NCBI GenBank assembly: GCA_030248295.1
Contig: JASANH010000448.1
Coordinates: 1-64,000 of the forward strand
Length of the DNA: 64,000 bases
DNA from: Mesodorylaimus sp. YZB2_4
Taxonomy: Eukaryota > Nematoda > Enoplea > Dorylaimida > Dorylaimidae
Direction: 5' to 3'
Under the pieces are notes generated by a model. It was given only the letters and a program-made list of their open reading frames with translations, was not told the origin of the DNA and ran no database searches. Below are positions 8,549 to 30,910 of the stretch, piece by piece. The translations under genes and the position numbers were made by a program. The stretch's first letter is position 1; each line of letters begins with the position of its first letter.

Positions 8549-11500
8549 ATGGATTCTCAAAGCATCTCGACTTCGACTGGTGGTTCGGCCATGGCTTGCT
8601 CAACATCGACTTCTTCGACCTATTTGGCCATTCCGAGTGGTGGACGCATGGCGAGGTCGTCCAGTCACGAATCCTTCGCCACCGATGTCTCCTTGCTGTC
8701 TTTGTCGAGGTAAGGAAATGGGACTCATGAACAGATTCCGAAATTCTTTTAGAGGAAAACAAAATAAGGAAAGTGGGGATTTACATCCTGGACACGTCTC
8801 TGTTTTGTGGCAATGTCAAACAAGTCTTAAAGTGCCAATTTGAGTTACTATTTCGCGTTCTCATAAATGTTTGCAGCAGACATGTGATATAGGCAGCCTG
8901 TGCATTAGATCATTCGCGCCAACTCAAATTTTGTGCGAATCACTGCTGATTTGCCAATGATTGACTGACCTTGTTTTTACCAGAAACTTCTGAAGCCTAA
9001 ATTATTCTAGCAATATCGCGTCGTGACTGGCCTGGGGAACAACCTTCTAAGCCAGCCGACATGCATGCTGAGAGGTGATCAGGTGTCGCAAAAAGTGTAC
9101 ATGGCATGAAAGGTCAAGGCGGAGGAGTTCCTTCAATCAGTGCATTATTCACATCGTCCACGTGCGTGGGTGGAGAGACCACACACTGTGATGCTGGACC
9201 AAAATAGCCTAGGCTACCCACGGGAGGTCGGCCGGAAAACGACAGGGGAAAGCACTACGATGTCCTTTATGACGTTGACTGTCGCTTTTATTGGCAGATT
9301 GGCTGACTGTTTTTTTATGCAGCCAGGCTTTGTCAGATGGGGCGTAGCAGCGTAGGGTACTCAACCAGATTGGACGGAAGACTGGCGCATGCTGGATACA
9401 ATACCGCGAAACGAGTGTCGCCCTAGCCTGAAGTCGTTGAGGACGATCTTGACTTTTTGCCTTGACTTTTTAAGAAGACCAGACCAATTGGAAGTTCGAA
9501 CGACTGCGTTAGGGTCAAATTCAAGATGACCCCGCCCAATTATACCATTTTTTCTCGAGCCATCAAAGCACTTTTACAGTAGATATGCTAAGACCCCGGA
9601 GCAAAGCAGTAAGGAAGTTCATCGGCATGTGTGTCCTCTATCATAGGCTCATCGTCAGCAGAGATTTTTCGAAGATACCCCGACCATGTCATACTTTATC
9701 CGTACAAGCGCACTGCCACATCTGCTAGCAGATCATGCAATATTAGGAGCTTGAAAAGATGCACTTATCCAGTTACGAAACTGATTGTGAGTGCCAGGCA
9801 TGTAATTGAAGGCTTGCCTGACGGTGAGGAGAGATCAGCTTGGGAAGAGGTGACGAGGGTCAGTTACGACAGGAGGGTAAAAAATTTGCATACAGTCATA
9901 TTTGAATGGCCCCAAAGCTGCAGTGCGGACTAAAAGTTGCTATCACGATCCTTGTAGAAAGTGTAACAAAATGTTTTCCAAATGTACTGCAGACAAAAGG
10001 ACAATTTCAGAGGTTACAAAAAAATGAAAACAGCGTCGGGGCGTTTTCGCACAACACGCTGATGAGAAGTGTTGGCGTGCTATAAAGTGCTGAGGCGACG
10101 CGCGCGGGAAATTCAAAAGTTCAAGTTGCAAAAACTGAGAATTGGTTTATTGTAGATGGCGCGAAGATTAAAAATCCCCAATCGCCTCACCGAAACTAAA
10201 AGTTGTCATTCAACAAACGATTGTTTTCTAAATTTAAAATCTTGGTGAAATCTTGGTAAATTTATAATCTTGGTGATTATGATCAAATGATCGTGGTTTT
10301 ACAAAGAGAGAATCTGAAGTTGCGCTTGAACAAAGAGTAAAATGTGTTCAGTTTAGACCACAGGCTTGCAAATATATTCTAGCCCACAACTTAATTAATT
10401 TTTAAACATTCCTTGTCAACAAATTTTTAAAAGTTGTAAATCGAAGAAGGAAATTTTGTTCACATTTTTGAGTCATCTGGTTTTAAATGTGAACAAAAAA
10501 ATCTGAGCAGAATCTAAAAATTCGCATACAGTCGCTTTTGAATGGTCTGCTGGATGTGCACTAAAAGCTGCTGTATCACAGCCTCAGCTGTATCAAATCA
10601 AGTGCATGTATCACAGCAACTTTTTTAAAAATTTTTCCGCCTTTTTTATTTTTATCAGTAAATCAATGTTTTTGGTGTTGTTTCAGCTTCACTTCCGAAA
10701 TTCCTACCCGTCCACGTTGCACCTACGACAAAGAGGATGACCCGGATTCTGATCGATGCGATTACACATTGGCCAAATATCGAGAAGATATGTTTGAGAA
10801 AATGCTAGAATCGCACGTTATCGCATCTTTAATGCCGCGAAGTGGATTCGAGCCATTGCAGTCGCGACCAGCAAAAAATTTCGCTCAATCGGCAAAAAGT
10901 GGCAAATCATCAATTTCGAAAGGTAATCGATTTCGCGAAGTGATCACGCACAAATCGGGTGATCGATCATCGATTACGTTGAGTGGATCGGAACATGAAT
11001 TATTGGAGAAATGCGCATGGGATGAGCCGAGAATTAAAGGATCGCTGTACAAAAGTTTCAGCACTTCCGATGTTTTATCGTTGAGCGAAAGTTTATTTTT
11101 GCCCGCACATTCTTTGTACGGTTCGGAATTGGATTCTCTGACTTTGGATCAATCGAGTAGTGAAATTGGGACAATGAAATCGTGCGTGTCACAATCCTCA
11201 ATTCCCAATGATTATGTCCGAGCTGCTCAACGTCGACGAAAACATTTAGAATATTTGAAAAAATTTTGTACCACAACCAATATAATCGATGATGAATGGA
11301 ATTTATTGTGTCGAGAAGACGATTCGTCGGAAATAACGGGCGATGGTCAACAAAGTCGAGGGGCTTGCACGCCGGACACGACGGCCCCATCGAACAGATT
11401 CCCACGAAATACATCAGCTCAGAAAAGAATAAATAGAAATAGTAAATTTATGAATGAGCAAAATGATCAGAGAAAATCGACTAGTGTCGAGAATTTGGTC

Positions 11501-11761
11501 GAATCGACCACGAATTTGACTGGTTCGAATATAAAACATCAAACTTTATTGAGAAAATTAAATTTCTCCAAAGAAATTGGTTTAAAAATCAGAGATGATT
11601 TGATGCAAAAATTAAATAAACATAATAAACAACCGACAATGTCAGTGACGAAAAGTGATTTGGAAAGGGAAAAAGGAAGGCCATTAACTAGATTGGAAAG
11701 AAATTTTATAATTTTTCATTGGTTACAATCGTTGGACGACGATTCGTTTGCGAATGCTTGA
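8549..11761 (+). CDS. Uncharacterised serine-rich protein, 411 aa, two coding exons
   Basis: Exons 8549-8709 and 10687-11761 join in phase (AG|C, Ser) across a 1977-nt GT-AG intron. The N-terminus is Ser/Thr-rich (STSTGGSAMACSTSTSS, then RSSSHESFATDVSLLSLSSF), followed by an acidic stretch (KEDDPDSDRCDY). The middle is polar and low in hydrophobics, with a basic patch near QRRRKHLEYLKKF. The C-terminal 60 residues look folded and conserved: GLKIRDDLMQKL, then LEREKGRPLTRLERNFIIFH and WLQSLDDD before the stop. There is no signal peptide or membrane segment. It looks like a mostly disordered cytosolic or nuclear protein with a short conserved C-terminal motif. I do not recognise the family and assign no function. 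Coding status is supported by the phase-consistent splice, sustained codon bias and the AATAAA downstream. Confidence 0.8.
8710..10686 (+). other. Intron of the 411-aa gene
   Basis: Starts GTAAGG and ends TTTCAG. It carries the right arm (8851-9030) of the inverted repeat that flanks exon 1. Open frames inside (for example 9631-9933) show no recognisable protein. Confidence 0.65.
8851..9030 (-). repeat. Right arm of inverted repeat flanking an exon
   Basis: Reverse-complement partner of 6765-6930. The two arms enclose about 1.9 kb that includes the first coding exon at 8549-8709. Confidence 0.75.
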
Positions 11762-11849
11762 AATTTTTGTGATTGATAATGATTAGTTTTGACAGAAAAT
11801 GTGCTCGAAGTGACATTTTTTGTGCATTGTGGCAGTCTCATTTGAATTC

Positions 11850-11855
11850 AATAAA
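11850..11855 (+). terminator. Polyadenylation signal AATAAA for the 411-aa gene
   Basis: A canonical hexamer 88 bp after the stop codon at 11761, followed by a T/G-rich stretch around 11885-11905. Confidence 0.7.
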
Positions 11856-13383
11856 GTACTCTACACGTGGATTAATTGGCGCGAATTTTAAATTTGTTGT
11901 GCTTTTAATGGCGTAATGCCTGCAAAATGAGTAAAAACGATGCTATCAGATGCACTTGATGACAATTGCATGTTTGCACTTGCTGTTTTGATGAGGCCAG
12001 GCAAGAGTAGAATAGGAATGGAGAACACGTGAATTCGTTGGAAATTTGTGCTGTCAACTTGTAAAACTTGGCGAGCTTGTTTTCGACTGCCAGTCAGACT
12101 GAGGTTCATGGTTCTCAGCACCCTCAGAAACCTCAGAAAACTCCTCAAATTTCAAGGTGCTCCTCAAAATCCTCAAAACCTACTCAAATTACAAGAAAGA
12201 TCTTGAATCTTTTAAAAAATCAAAAAGTGTGATTGCTGGAAAGCTGACCGCACGAGGTACTAATGGCCTGACACTAGAAAGCAAGGCACTTTTGCTGTTT
12301 GGGCCCGATTAGCTTGGGCTGGTACTAGGCTTAGGCTGGCATATGACACCAGGCTTATGCTTAGTCTGGTACATATAAGACTTAAGCTTGAGGTGACATT
12401 AGGCTTCAGCCGGCCTTATAACAGCCTTCGCCTGGGGATGAAACGGCAAAAGCACTGAAAGCAGATAGTATCATTGCAAATAAACCAGTCAGGAGTCCAG
12501 TAGCTCCACAATATCCTTCTTTGAAAAAGCGCTGTCTTTGAAATCGAAAGCGATTAAAAAGAACTTTTTAATTCCATCGTCAAGCAGAATCGCTGACTAT
12601 TCTTGCAGTAGGTAAGCTGAGCGAGAATTTTCATTTGGTCCATCAATCAGCCGATGAAATTAAAAATGATATATTTCGCTCAAATTTTTCAAAAAAATTT
12701 CTAAAAGTGTCAATAGAAATTTCGGCTATGCTTATCAAAAAACTTCGCATAATTGCAACTTTGTCTGATTGTAAGTCTTTTTGGCGTCTGGAGCGGCTGC
12801 AATTATGCGAGGTCGTCTGTATATAAGAATATGCATAAGCGCGCTAGGTACACTCAGGTCCATTGTATAATATCTCGCTAGGGGTAGCAGAAGATATTGG
12901 CTCATTATCGTTCGATGAGATGATAAGTTCAGAGGCTAACAGCAGTAGCGATGAATAGGCAATTGCTAGGGGGCAATCAGCTAAAATCGATAACAATAGC
13001 GGCACTGATTTTGTTAGCCCAGGCCCACCATGCTGGACATGTATAGAAACTGCAAATGTACTCATCAATTTAGCTTACTGTATACATATTGACTGAAAAT
13101 CGGCCTCAGAAAAAGATAAGAAACCTGGATGACTAAAAAGTGTGCTTTAGTGAGGAAAATAAGCTCATAGGCAAAACACAGAAAAATACAAAAAATCCTG
13201 ATCCCAAAAAAGTGATCCCAACCTATTCCTGCTGTTCGTGAGTTTGATGCATTCAGGTGCTCGCCTTTGTTTTCTTGAGCATAACGATGGATCGTTTGGG
13301 GATGAGGGTGTGGCTGTCAGCGAGAAAATATACTGTATGAGTCAGTTTGTGAAGTATAGCAAAGTCATTTGCCAGCGTGAAAA

Positions 13384-13520
13384 CCTCCTCAAAACTTTCC
13401 AAACTCCCTCCTCAAACTCATCAAAACCTCCTCAAAACTTTCCAAACTCCCTCCTCAAACTCATCAAAACCTCCTCAAAACTTTCCAAACTCCCTCCTCA
13501 AACTCATCAAAACCTCCTCA
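13384..13520. repeat. 43-bp tandem repeat, about three copies
   Basis: Units starting at 13384, 13427 and 13470 contain CCTCCTCAAAACTTTCCAAA followed by CTCCCTCCTCAAACTCATC. Copies are almost identical, which suggests recent expansion. Confidence 0.9.
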
Positions 13521-14159
13521 AATTCTGGTCTTGCAAGGTGCTGGGAACCATGACACCCTTTTACAGAGACTGATGCCTATGACAAGATAATTGTCCTTGT
13601 AGGGTTTTGAGAAAATAATGCGCGGAAAGTGCACCCGCGGATCAGGTGGGTCGACTAAGGAAGAGCAAGTCCTAGCGCGAGCAGCGAGGATACCATCACT
13701 GGGATGGGCTCTTCACAGTCCTGAACAGCGCCTGCTTTGCAGTGGCAAGTGGGATAGAACATGGAATTGTAGTGGTTGCATTGGTGAAGATGAGGGGAGG
13801 GCAATGAGTTTGTCTCATCTCTTGGATCTTCCATTCACCTTCACACTTTCACTTTACATCACTGACATGCCCAGATCCTTGGTGTTCGAACGTCTCCTAA
13901 CCATCTGATCAATTTTCACCAGGGCAATACACTTGTTGGACATTCGAGCCAAGGATGCTTGGCCGCATTGGCATTAAGTATTTTAGGATGCAGTGAAGAA
14001 AGGGACACCAGTCGAAAGGTCGCACTTGCCAAGTATCGATCGGATCAATGACAGAAGTTTGGTTTGGCAAGGCGGTATTCATTGGACCACCTCCATTGGA
14101 CGGTTTTACTACGACCACATAAACCGGCTCTGGTCGCCGTGTACCCTCTGCCGGCAGGC

Positions 14160-14250
14160 CATGGCGAGTGGGAGAGACTTATCGATACTCTCCCCTGGCT
14201 GAGACGTCAACCCCTCGGGTTGATGTTTCTAGGTCAGGTATAGTCGCGAG
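14160..14250 (+). repeat. Dispersed repeat with GTCAACC/GGTTGAT core, second copy
   Basis: Reads CTCCCCTGGCTGAGACGTCA, then GGGTTGATGTTTCTAGGTCA and GGTATAGTCGCGAGA. It matches the minus strand at 2545-2625. Confidence 0.55.
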
Positions 14251-14373
14251 ACTTGCCCACCTCCATACCGAGTTTTCGACTCGCTAATTTCGGGCGGCCG
14301 CACTCTCTCCTACGCTTGCCAGGCTTGGTTGCAGCCGCGCTCACCTAATTGCAAGTCACTGACCTCACCGACC

Positions 14374-14462
14374 TGTGGTGCAGCGGTTCAGCATTCGTCC
14401 CAGCATTGCTTGTGCGCGAGGGGGTTCGATCGGCAGTGATGGAAATTGGTTTGCGAACCAAA
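14374..14462 (+). repeat. tRNA-derived SINE relic, family 2
   Basis: A-box-like TGGTGCAGCGGTTCAGCATT and B-box GGGTTCGATC, followed by CAGTGATGGAAATTGGTTTG. Related copies with the same 3' tail are on the minus strand at 33170-33266 and 49598-49665. Confidence 0.65.
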
Positions 14463-14619
14463 GACCCTCGCTAGCCTTGCACGCCAGGCCGCGGCGTGGG
14501 TGACTCACCCAGGTTCAGGTGCTCCGAGTAGACAGTGTCGGCTGTAAAAAACCAACAGGGTTCTGTAGTGTCGAGTCCAGGATACCCTCGTGTGGAGGTG
14601 CTCCTGGACCTCGAGGGTG

Positions 14620-15110
14620 GGTCCCCCATCAATATACATATGGCTCCATGACCCCGGGGTGGGTCCCCCATCAACATACCTACATGGTTCCATGACCCCA
14701 GGGGTGGGTCCCCACATGGTTCCATGACCCCAGGAGTGGGTCCCCACATGGTTCCATGACCCCAGGGGTGGGTCACCACATGGCTCCGTGACCCCGGGGT
14801 GGGTCCCCACATGGTTTCATGACCCCGGGGTTGGTCCCTCATCAATATACCCTCATGGTTCCATGACCCCAGGGGTGGGTCCCCACATGGTTCCATGACC
14901 CCAGGGGTGGGTCACCACATGGCTCCATGACCCCGGGGTGGGTCCCCACATGGTTCCATGACCACGGGGTTGGTCCCCCATCAATATACCCTCATGGTTC
15001 CATGACCCCAGGGGTGGGTCCCCACATGGTTCCATGACCCCAGGGCTGGGTCACCACATGGCTCCATGACCCCGGGGTGGGTCCCCCATCAACACCCCAG
15101 AGGTGGGTCC
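14620..15110. repeat. GC-rich minisatellite, mostly 32-bp units
   Basis: At least a dozen units based on GGTTCCATGACCCCAGGGGT followed by GGGTCCCCACAT, with interspersed longer units carrying CCCCATCAATATACCCTCAT. Because 32 is not a multiple of three, the minus strand shows repetitive peptides (MEPCGDPPLGS, GHGTMWGPTPG) in several frames. These are repeat artefacts rather than a gene. Confidence 0.9.
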
Positions 15111-15956
15111 CCCTTCCTCCCCCAGCTTCATTTCACGACTTTTTTCCTTGCCTCACAATCTTTCAGCCACACACCAACCGAAATTTTGTGATTGCTCTGC
15201 ATACTAGCATAACTGTTTAAAGTAAAAATGGGCCACAGATTGAGTTCTTGCAGATTCCATGACATTATTTCGAAATATTTATTTATTTGCTTGAAAACTA
15301 TTCTAATCACATTTCCGATGTAAAATTGGTAAAAATCTTTCATAACCATCCAAACTCACATTTTAAAATTTCATCTGAATCTTATGATTTTCAGGTACAA
15401 GTTGAGTTTCGCTGCGAGACTCACGAATTCTTGTAATTTGACGTAGGTTGGATTTTTGTGTGCGCCAATTTGATGTGTCAAAATAAAAAGAAAAGAAAAG
15501 CAGAAAGGGAAAAATTATTAGTGATTGCGGGGTGTGTCTACAGTTTCAATATTTCGTCTTGAAAAGTCAAAAACCAAGCTTATTCGCTTTGACTATATAC
15601 AAAATTGAAAAAAATTAGGAGATCGAATTTGGGTTGAAGACGATAGCAAAAAAGGACTCGCGGCATTTTTTTGAAAAAGATTTTCCTCAACGACAAGCAA
15701 AGTATTTGAAAAGAAATTGTTAAAATCGAAATCGATCGGAAATATCAACAATTTTATTCGTTTTTTTACACGAATAAAAAAAGCACGATTTCAAATTTTG
15801 GAAAAAACTAGTGGTGCCTTTTCGTCGAGTGAGCACTGACGTGGAATTTTATGGAATTAAGCTCAAAATTTATTATTTTCGGAAAAAGGTTGGTAAGAAA
15901 ATGTTGTTTGTTTCATTATTGTTATTGTTGTATTTCCTTTTCAGGAATTGGAAAGT

Positions 15957-20467
<4,511 letters not shown>

Positions 20468-22265
20468 TGGCCGAAAATATGGTAAGTACAAGGACCCACC
20501 CCAGGCATCGATCGATCCGACCCTGAGCCTGGATGCTCAAAATTTTTCATTTAGCATCAGTTAGAAACCCTGTCTTAAATTGGGAATCCAGTGGTCAAAT
20601 CGATCGATGATTAGAATTTTCTGAAATCAGTGACAAAAGTTGTGTAATTTTAGGTTCTGACATGAACGTCCGTAGTGCCCTACTGTACAAAGGTCAATTC
20701 GTAATACGTCGTCAGTTATCAACTCGATTGTGTAAAAAAGAAATTTTCAAACTTTTGATTTATTTTTTGTTCACTTTGTTCCGTCATTATCGTCGTTTGA
20801 AAAATCGTAATTATTTCGAATTCAGCAAGAAAATGTAAGATTTTCGCGATGGTTCTACTTTATTTCGATGGTGTGGAGACGAGTGGAATTCGGATTTGTG
20901 AAAATGTTTGATGAACTTAAAAGAAGAAAAGTGGAGTTTGTTCGAACTTATGGACTTTGGATGCGAATTTTCGCAAAATTTTGTAAGCGATGGTGGAAAT
21001 GTGGAGGAAACTGGATAAGTGGAGAAAATGAGGTAAAGTTGTAAAAGGTGGATTGTTGAAAATGTCGATGGAGATGGCCTTTCCAAATCAATTGGATTTG
21101 ACTGAAGTGGTCAGGGAGGAAAGTGTATTCTGGTTTGACTCGACTTGTCTTCTCGTTTTTTTTTCTCTTTGTGCAGTTGAGCGTATTCGATGTTTCTTTG
21201 TGTGTGTGAGTGTGACTAGCCATGTTGGCTGTGTGCGAGAGGGAATGTGTGTCATTGGCATGTTCAGGGCTGTTTCGATCCGCTGATTGGTGAATTGCGC
21301 TTTTTTTGATGAAAAGTACGCGATTTGGAAAATTTCATTTTTTTAAGGCGCGAAGGCTGATCAGCGTGTTGAAAATGTTTGCGCAAAGAGCTATCACTGC
21401 GTTTTTTGTGCGTTTTGTGGAAGAGTAGCACCTCATTTGGGTTGCGATTGAGGAGACTGGCTTTCGATGCAGTGGGCAAGCGTGGTTGGCTACTGCATCG
21501 AAATGTTTGGTCGCCAAGGCTTTTTTTTGAGAAATCGCTCACAAAAGCGACGTTTGAGAGGATTTTTGAGGTGGTTGATCGATTTGGGTTGTTCGGGCTC
21601 TGCAAACCAGCGGTCGACTGGAGGAAAGGAAGATCAGGAAGAAGTGGGAAGGGATGTTTCGGTGCATTCATGAGCGAAATTTAATAAGAATGCTGAATTT
21701 GTTATGTAATTGATTAATTTTTACTTTTTCGGACAGCTATATGCGAAAATATTCTTCGTTCATGAATGCCTCGAAATGTTGGGAAGAGCCTGAGTGAATG
21801 GATTCAATATCGGCCAATTACTAGTTGCTAATTGGCTATGGTAAACAATTGGGAACACCAGCTTTTAGAAAAAGAAAGGTTAAAATTTTGAAAGCAATTA
21901 AAAATTTATAAAAGTTTCTGAATTTTGAATCTCTGGTTCTGGAATGTTATAAGCCGATATTGAATCCTTTCGATTTTTGAACATAACCTGTAATCCATGG
22001 CCATGGATTACAGGTTATGGAATATATCTAAAGAAAAAATAAAAAAATTGGATGACCTTTTCTGGAGCTTGAAAATAATTGGTTGACATTGTCAGGATTT
22101 TCCTCCAGCAGTGTTTTAGAGCATGTGGTAGGATGTACCGAATGAATAACTTTACATGCCTGTAATCGACAACTTTTCTTGAAGTTACTGTTCTTTTTTT
22201 TGTTGGTTTTCCTCTACAATATGAACTCGTGTTCAAAGAAGTAAAACCAAGTCATCCATCGTTTG
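20468..22265. other. DDX6 3' region and DDX6/PP2A-A convergent intergenic DNA
   Basis: The first part is likely the spliced DDX6 3'UTR (donor at 20483, acceptor ending 20653), including a 58-codon frame at 20662-20838. Two overlapping open frames on opposite strands at 21264-21684 show no recognisable protein. A 38-bp perfect palindrome lies at 21982-22019. Confidence 0.5.
21982..22019. repeat. 38-bp perfect palindrome
   Basis: The left half CATAACCTGTAATCCATGG is followed immediately by its exact reverse complement with no loop (centre between 22000 and 22001). It lies between the 3' ends of two convergent genes. Confidence 0.9.
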
Positions 22266-22271
22266 TTTATT
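22266..22271 (-). terminator. Polyadenylation signal for PP2A-A
   Basis: TTTATT on the plus strand is AATAAA on the minus strand, about 190 bp downstream of the PP2A-A stop codon. Confidence 0.55.
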
Positions 22272-22459
22272 ATCACTTCTGGAAAAGACATACACGACGA
22301 AAGTAGAGCACGCAAACTGCTGAAAAGTACACTTTTGACACATGCACTACGAACCAAATAAAAACTCGAATACCAACAGTAAATATAATTATACTTGCAG
22401 TCAGTGGTCGCTGTCTCAAAAATGATTTATATTTTTCAATATTCATACACCATGTTGAA

Positions 22460-29650
<7,191 letters not shown>

Positions 29651-30139
29651 TTTGTCAAAGGTAAAAAACCGTTAAATAATTTAAAATAGAACAAATATCC
29701 ACAAAAAAGAACCCAGAAACCTTTTCTTTCGGACAAACTCTACGAAAGCTGCCAGCGGAGCCCTTCTACCAGCCGACCGACGACGAGGCGCGCACACTGC
29801 TCAAAGCAAGAATTTTGATATAAGCGGCAAGAATAAGAATCGAACGCGCGAAATTCAAATTTTGGTGAGAAGTGAGCAGCGAAAATGCGAAATTTTACAG
29901 GTAGACAGATGATAGTATACAAAAAGAAATTAATTTATTTTATTCATGCTCGGGAAGGATTGAAAACGAAAAAGCTGAAAAAAATTATGCGTTGCTGTGG
30001 ACCAAAACAGTTAACAAAAGCCATCATGAATGCCCTGTTTTGCATGAAAAAAACTTCAAATAGGTCTCTTGTAACCGCAGTAGCTGATCTTGGGCTGAAA
30101 GTTCGCCCAGTGAATCCAATACCAGGTAGGAATTAATTA

Positions 30140-30910
30140 TATTCGGTCGCTATGCAGTCATACGACACCCCTCAGTTGTCGTATGACTCCTGATCAGCAG
30201 AGCAGCCGCTTTCAGGCGATCTTTTAAAAATTTTTATCCATAATCTGAATTCATGTCAGCAAAAATTTTGTAGAAAAAATGTGTTGTATCGAGCAGATAT
30301 AACGTAGAGGCTTGGTTTTTCGTTTTCAGGTTTCCTCCAAGAGTTTTCGTGAATTTTTGCTGTTTGAAAGGAACATATTTGCTATAAACTTGGTAAAAGC
30401 TGTAAACGCAAAACAAAGACGACCAGGTGATAGAGCACATTTTTGTCCACAAAATTGTCGCTGACATGAACACTTATGGTCGAACAAATGCAGCGAAAAA
30501 AAGGGCCTAAATTCTAGTCTGTCGAAATTGCGCCTTCAACTCTTTCGGCTAATTTTTCTCGAGATTTTAAGTAATAAACTGAGTTGAAGACAGCGAGAAC
30601 TTTGCAAAGGAAAATGCGCTCTATCAAGCAGGTGTAACCTTGAGGTTTAATATTTCGTTTTGAACTTTTATGAAAGATTTTTTTTGAAAGTTTTTCCGAT
30701 TAAATTGGAAAAAATTGTTTTAAACATGGTAAAAGTACTACAAGCAAAAAAAAGACAACCAGTTGATAGAGCACATTTTTCTATACAAAATTGTCGCTGA
30801 CATCAATTCAGGTTATCGTTGAAGATTTTGAGAAAAATTGCCGTAAGCGGTAGACGCCTAAAAACTCATTTCTACAGGTGTGCGCACAAGGCCATAATTA
30901 GGCCCTTACT
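30140..30910. mobile_element. Two tandem inverted-repeat (MITE-like) elements
   Basis: Copies at about 30140-30515 and 30510-30910. Each has CATGTCAG or a similar word on the left, AGCAGATATAACG or AGCAGGTGTAAC in the interior, GATAGAGCACATTTTT on the right and then TTGTCGCTGACAT. It is the same family as in the P450 intron. Confidence 0.8.

Larger units (their letters stand above)
11862..15956. other. Intergenic region between the 411-aa gene and DDX6
   Basis: No supported gene. It contains degenerate TAGGCTTAGGCTGGTA-like repeats (12295-12440), a 43-bp tandem repeat (13384-13520), a second copy of the dispersed repeat (14160-14250), a family 2 SINE (14374-14462) and a large minisatellite (14620-15110). 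The last part likely holds the DDX6 promoter and a 5'UTR exon ending near 15890 (AAAAAGGTTGGTAAG), spliced to 15944. Confidence 0.55.

Noticed and set aside
14471-15035. Minus-strand open frames with repeating MEPCGDPPLGS peptide
   Set aside because: Produced by the 32-bp minisatellite; similar peptides appear in more than one frame.
21264-21684. Overlapping open frames on both strands downstream of DDX6
   Set aside because: Neither protein shows motifs or plausible splice partners.
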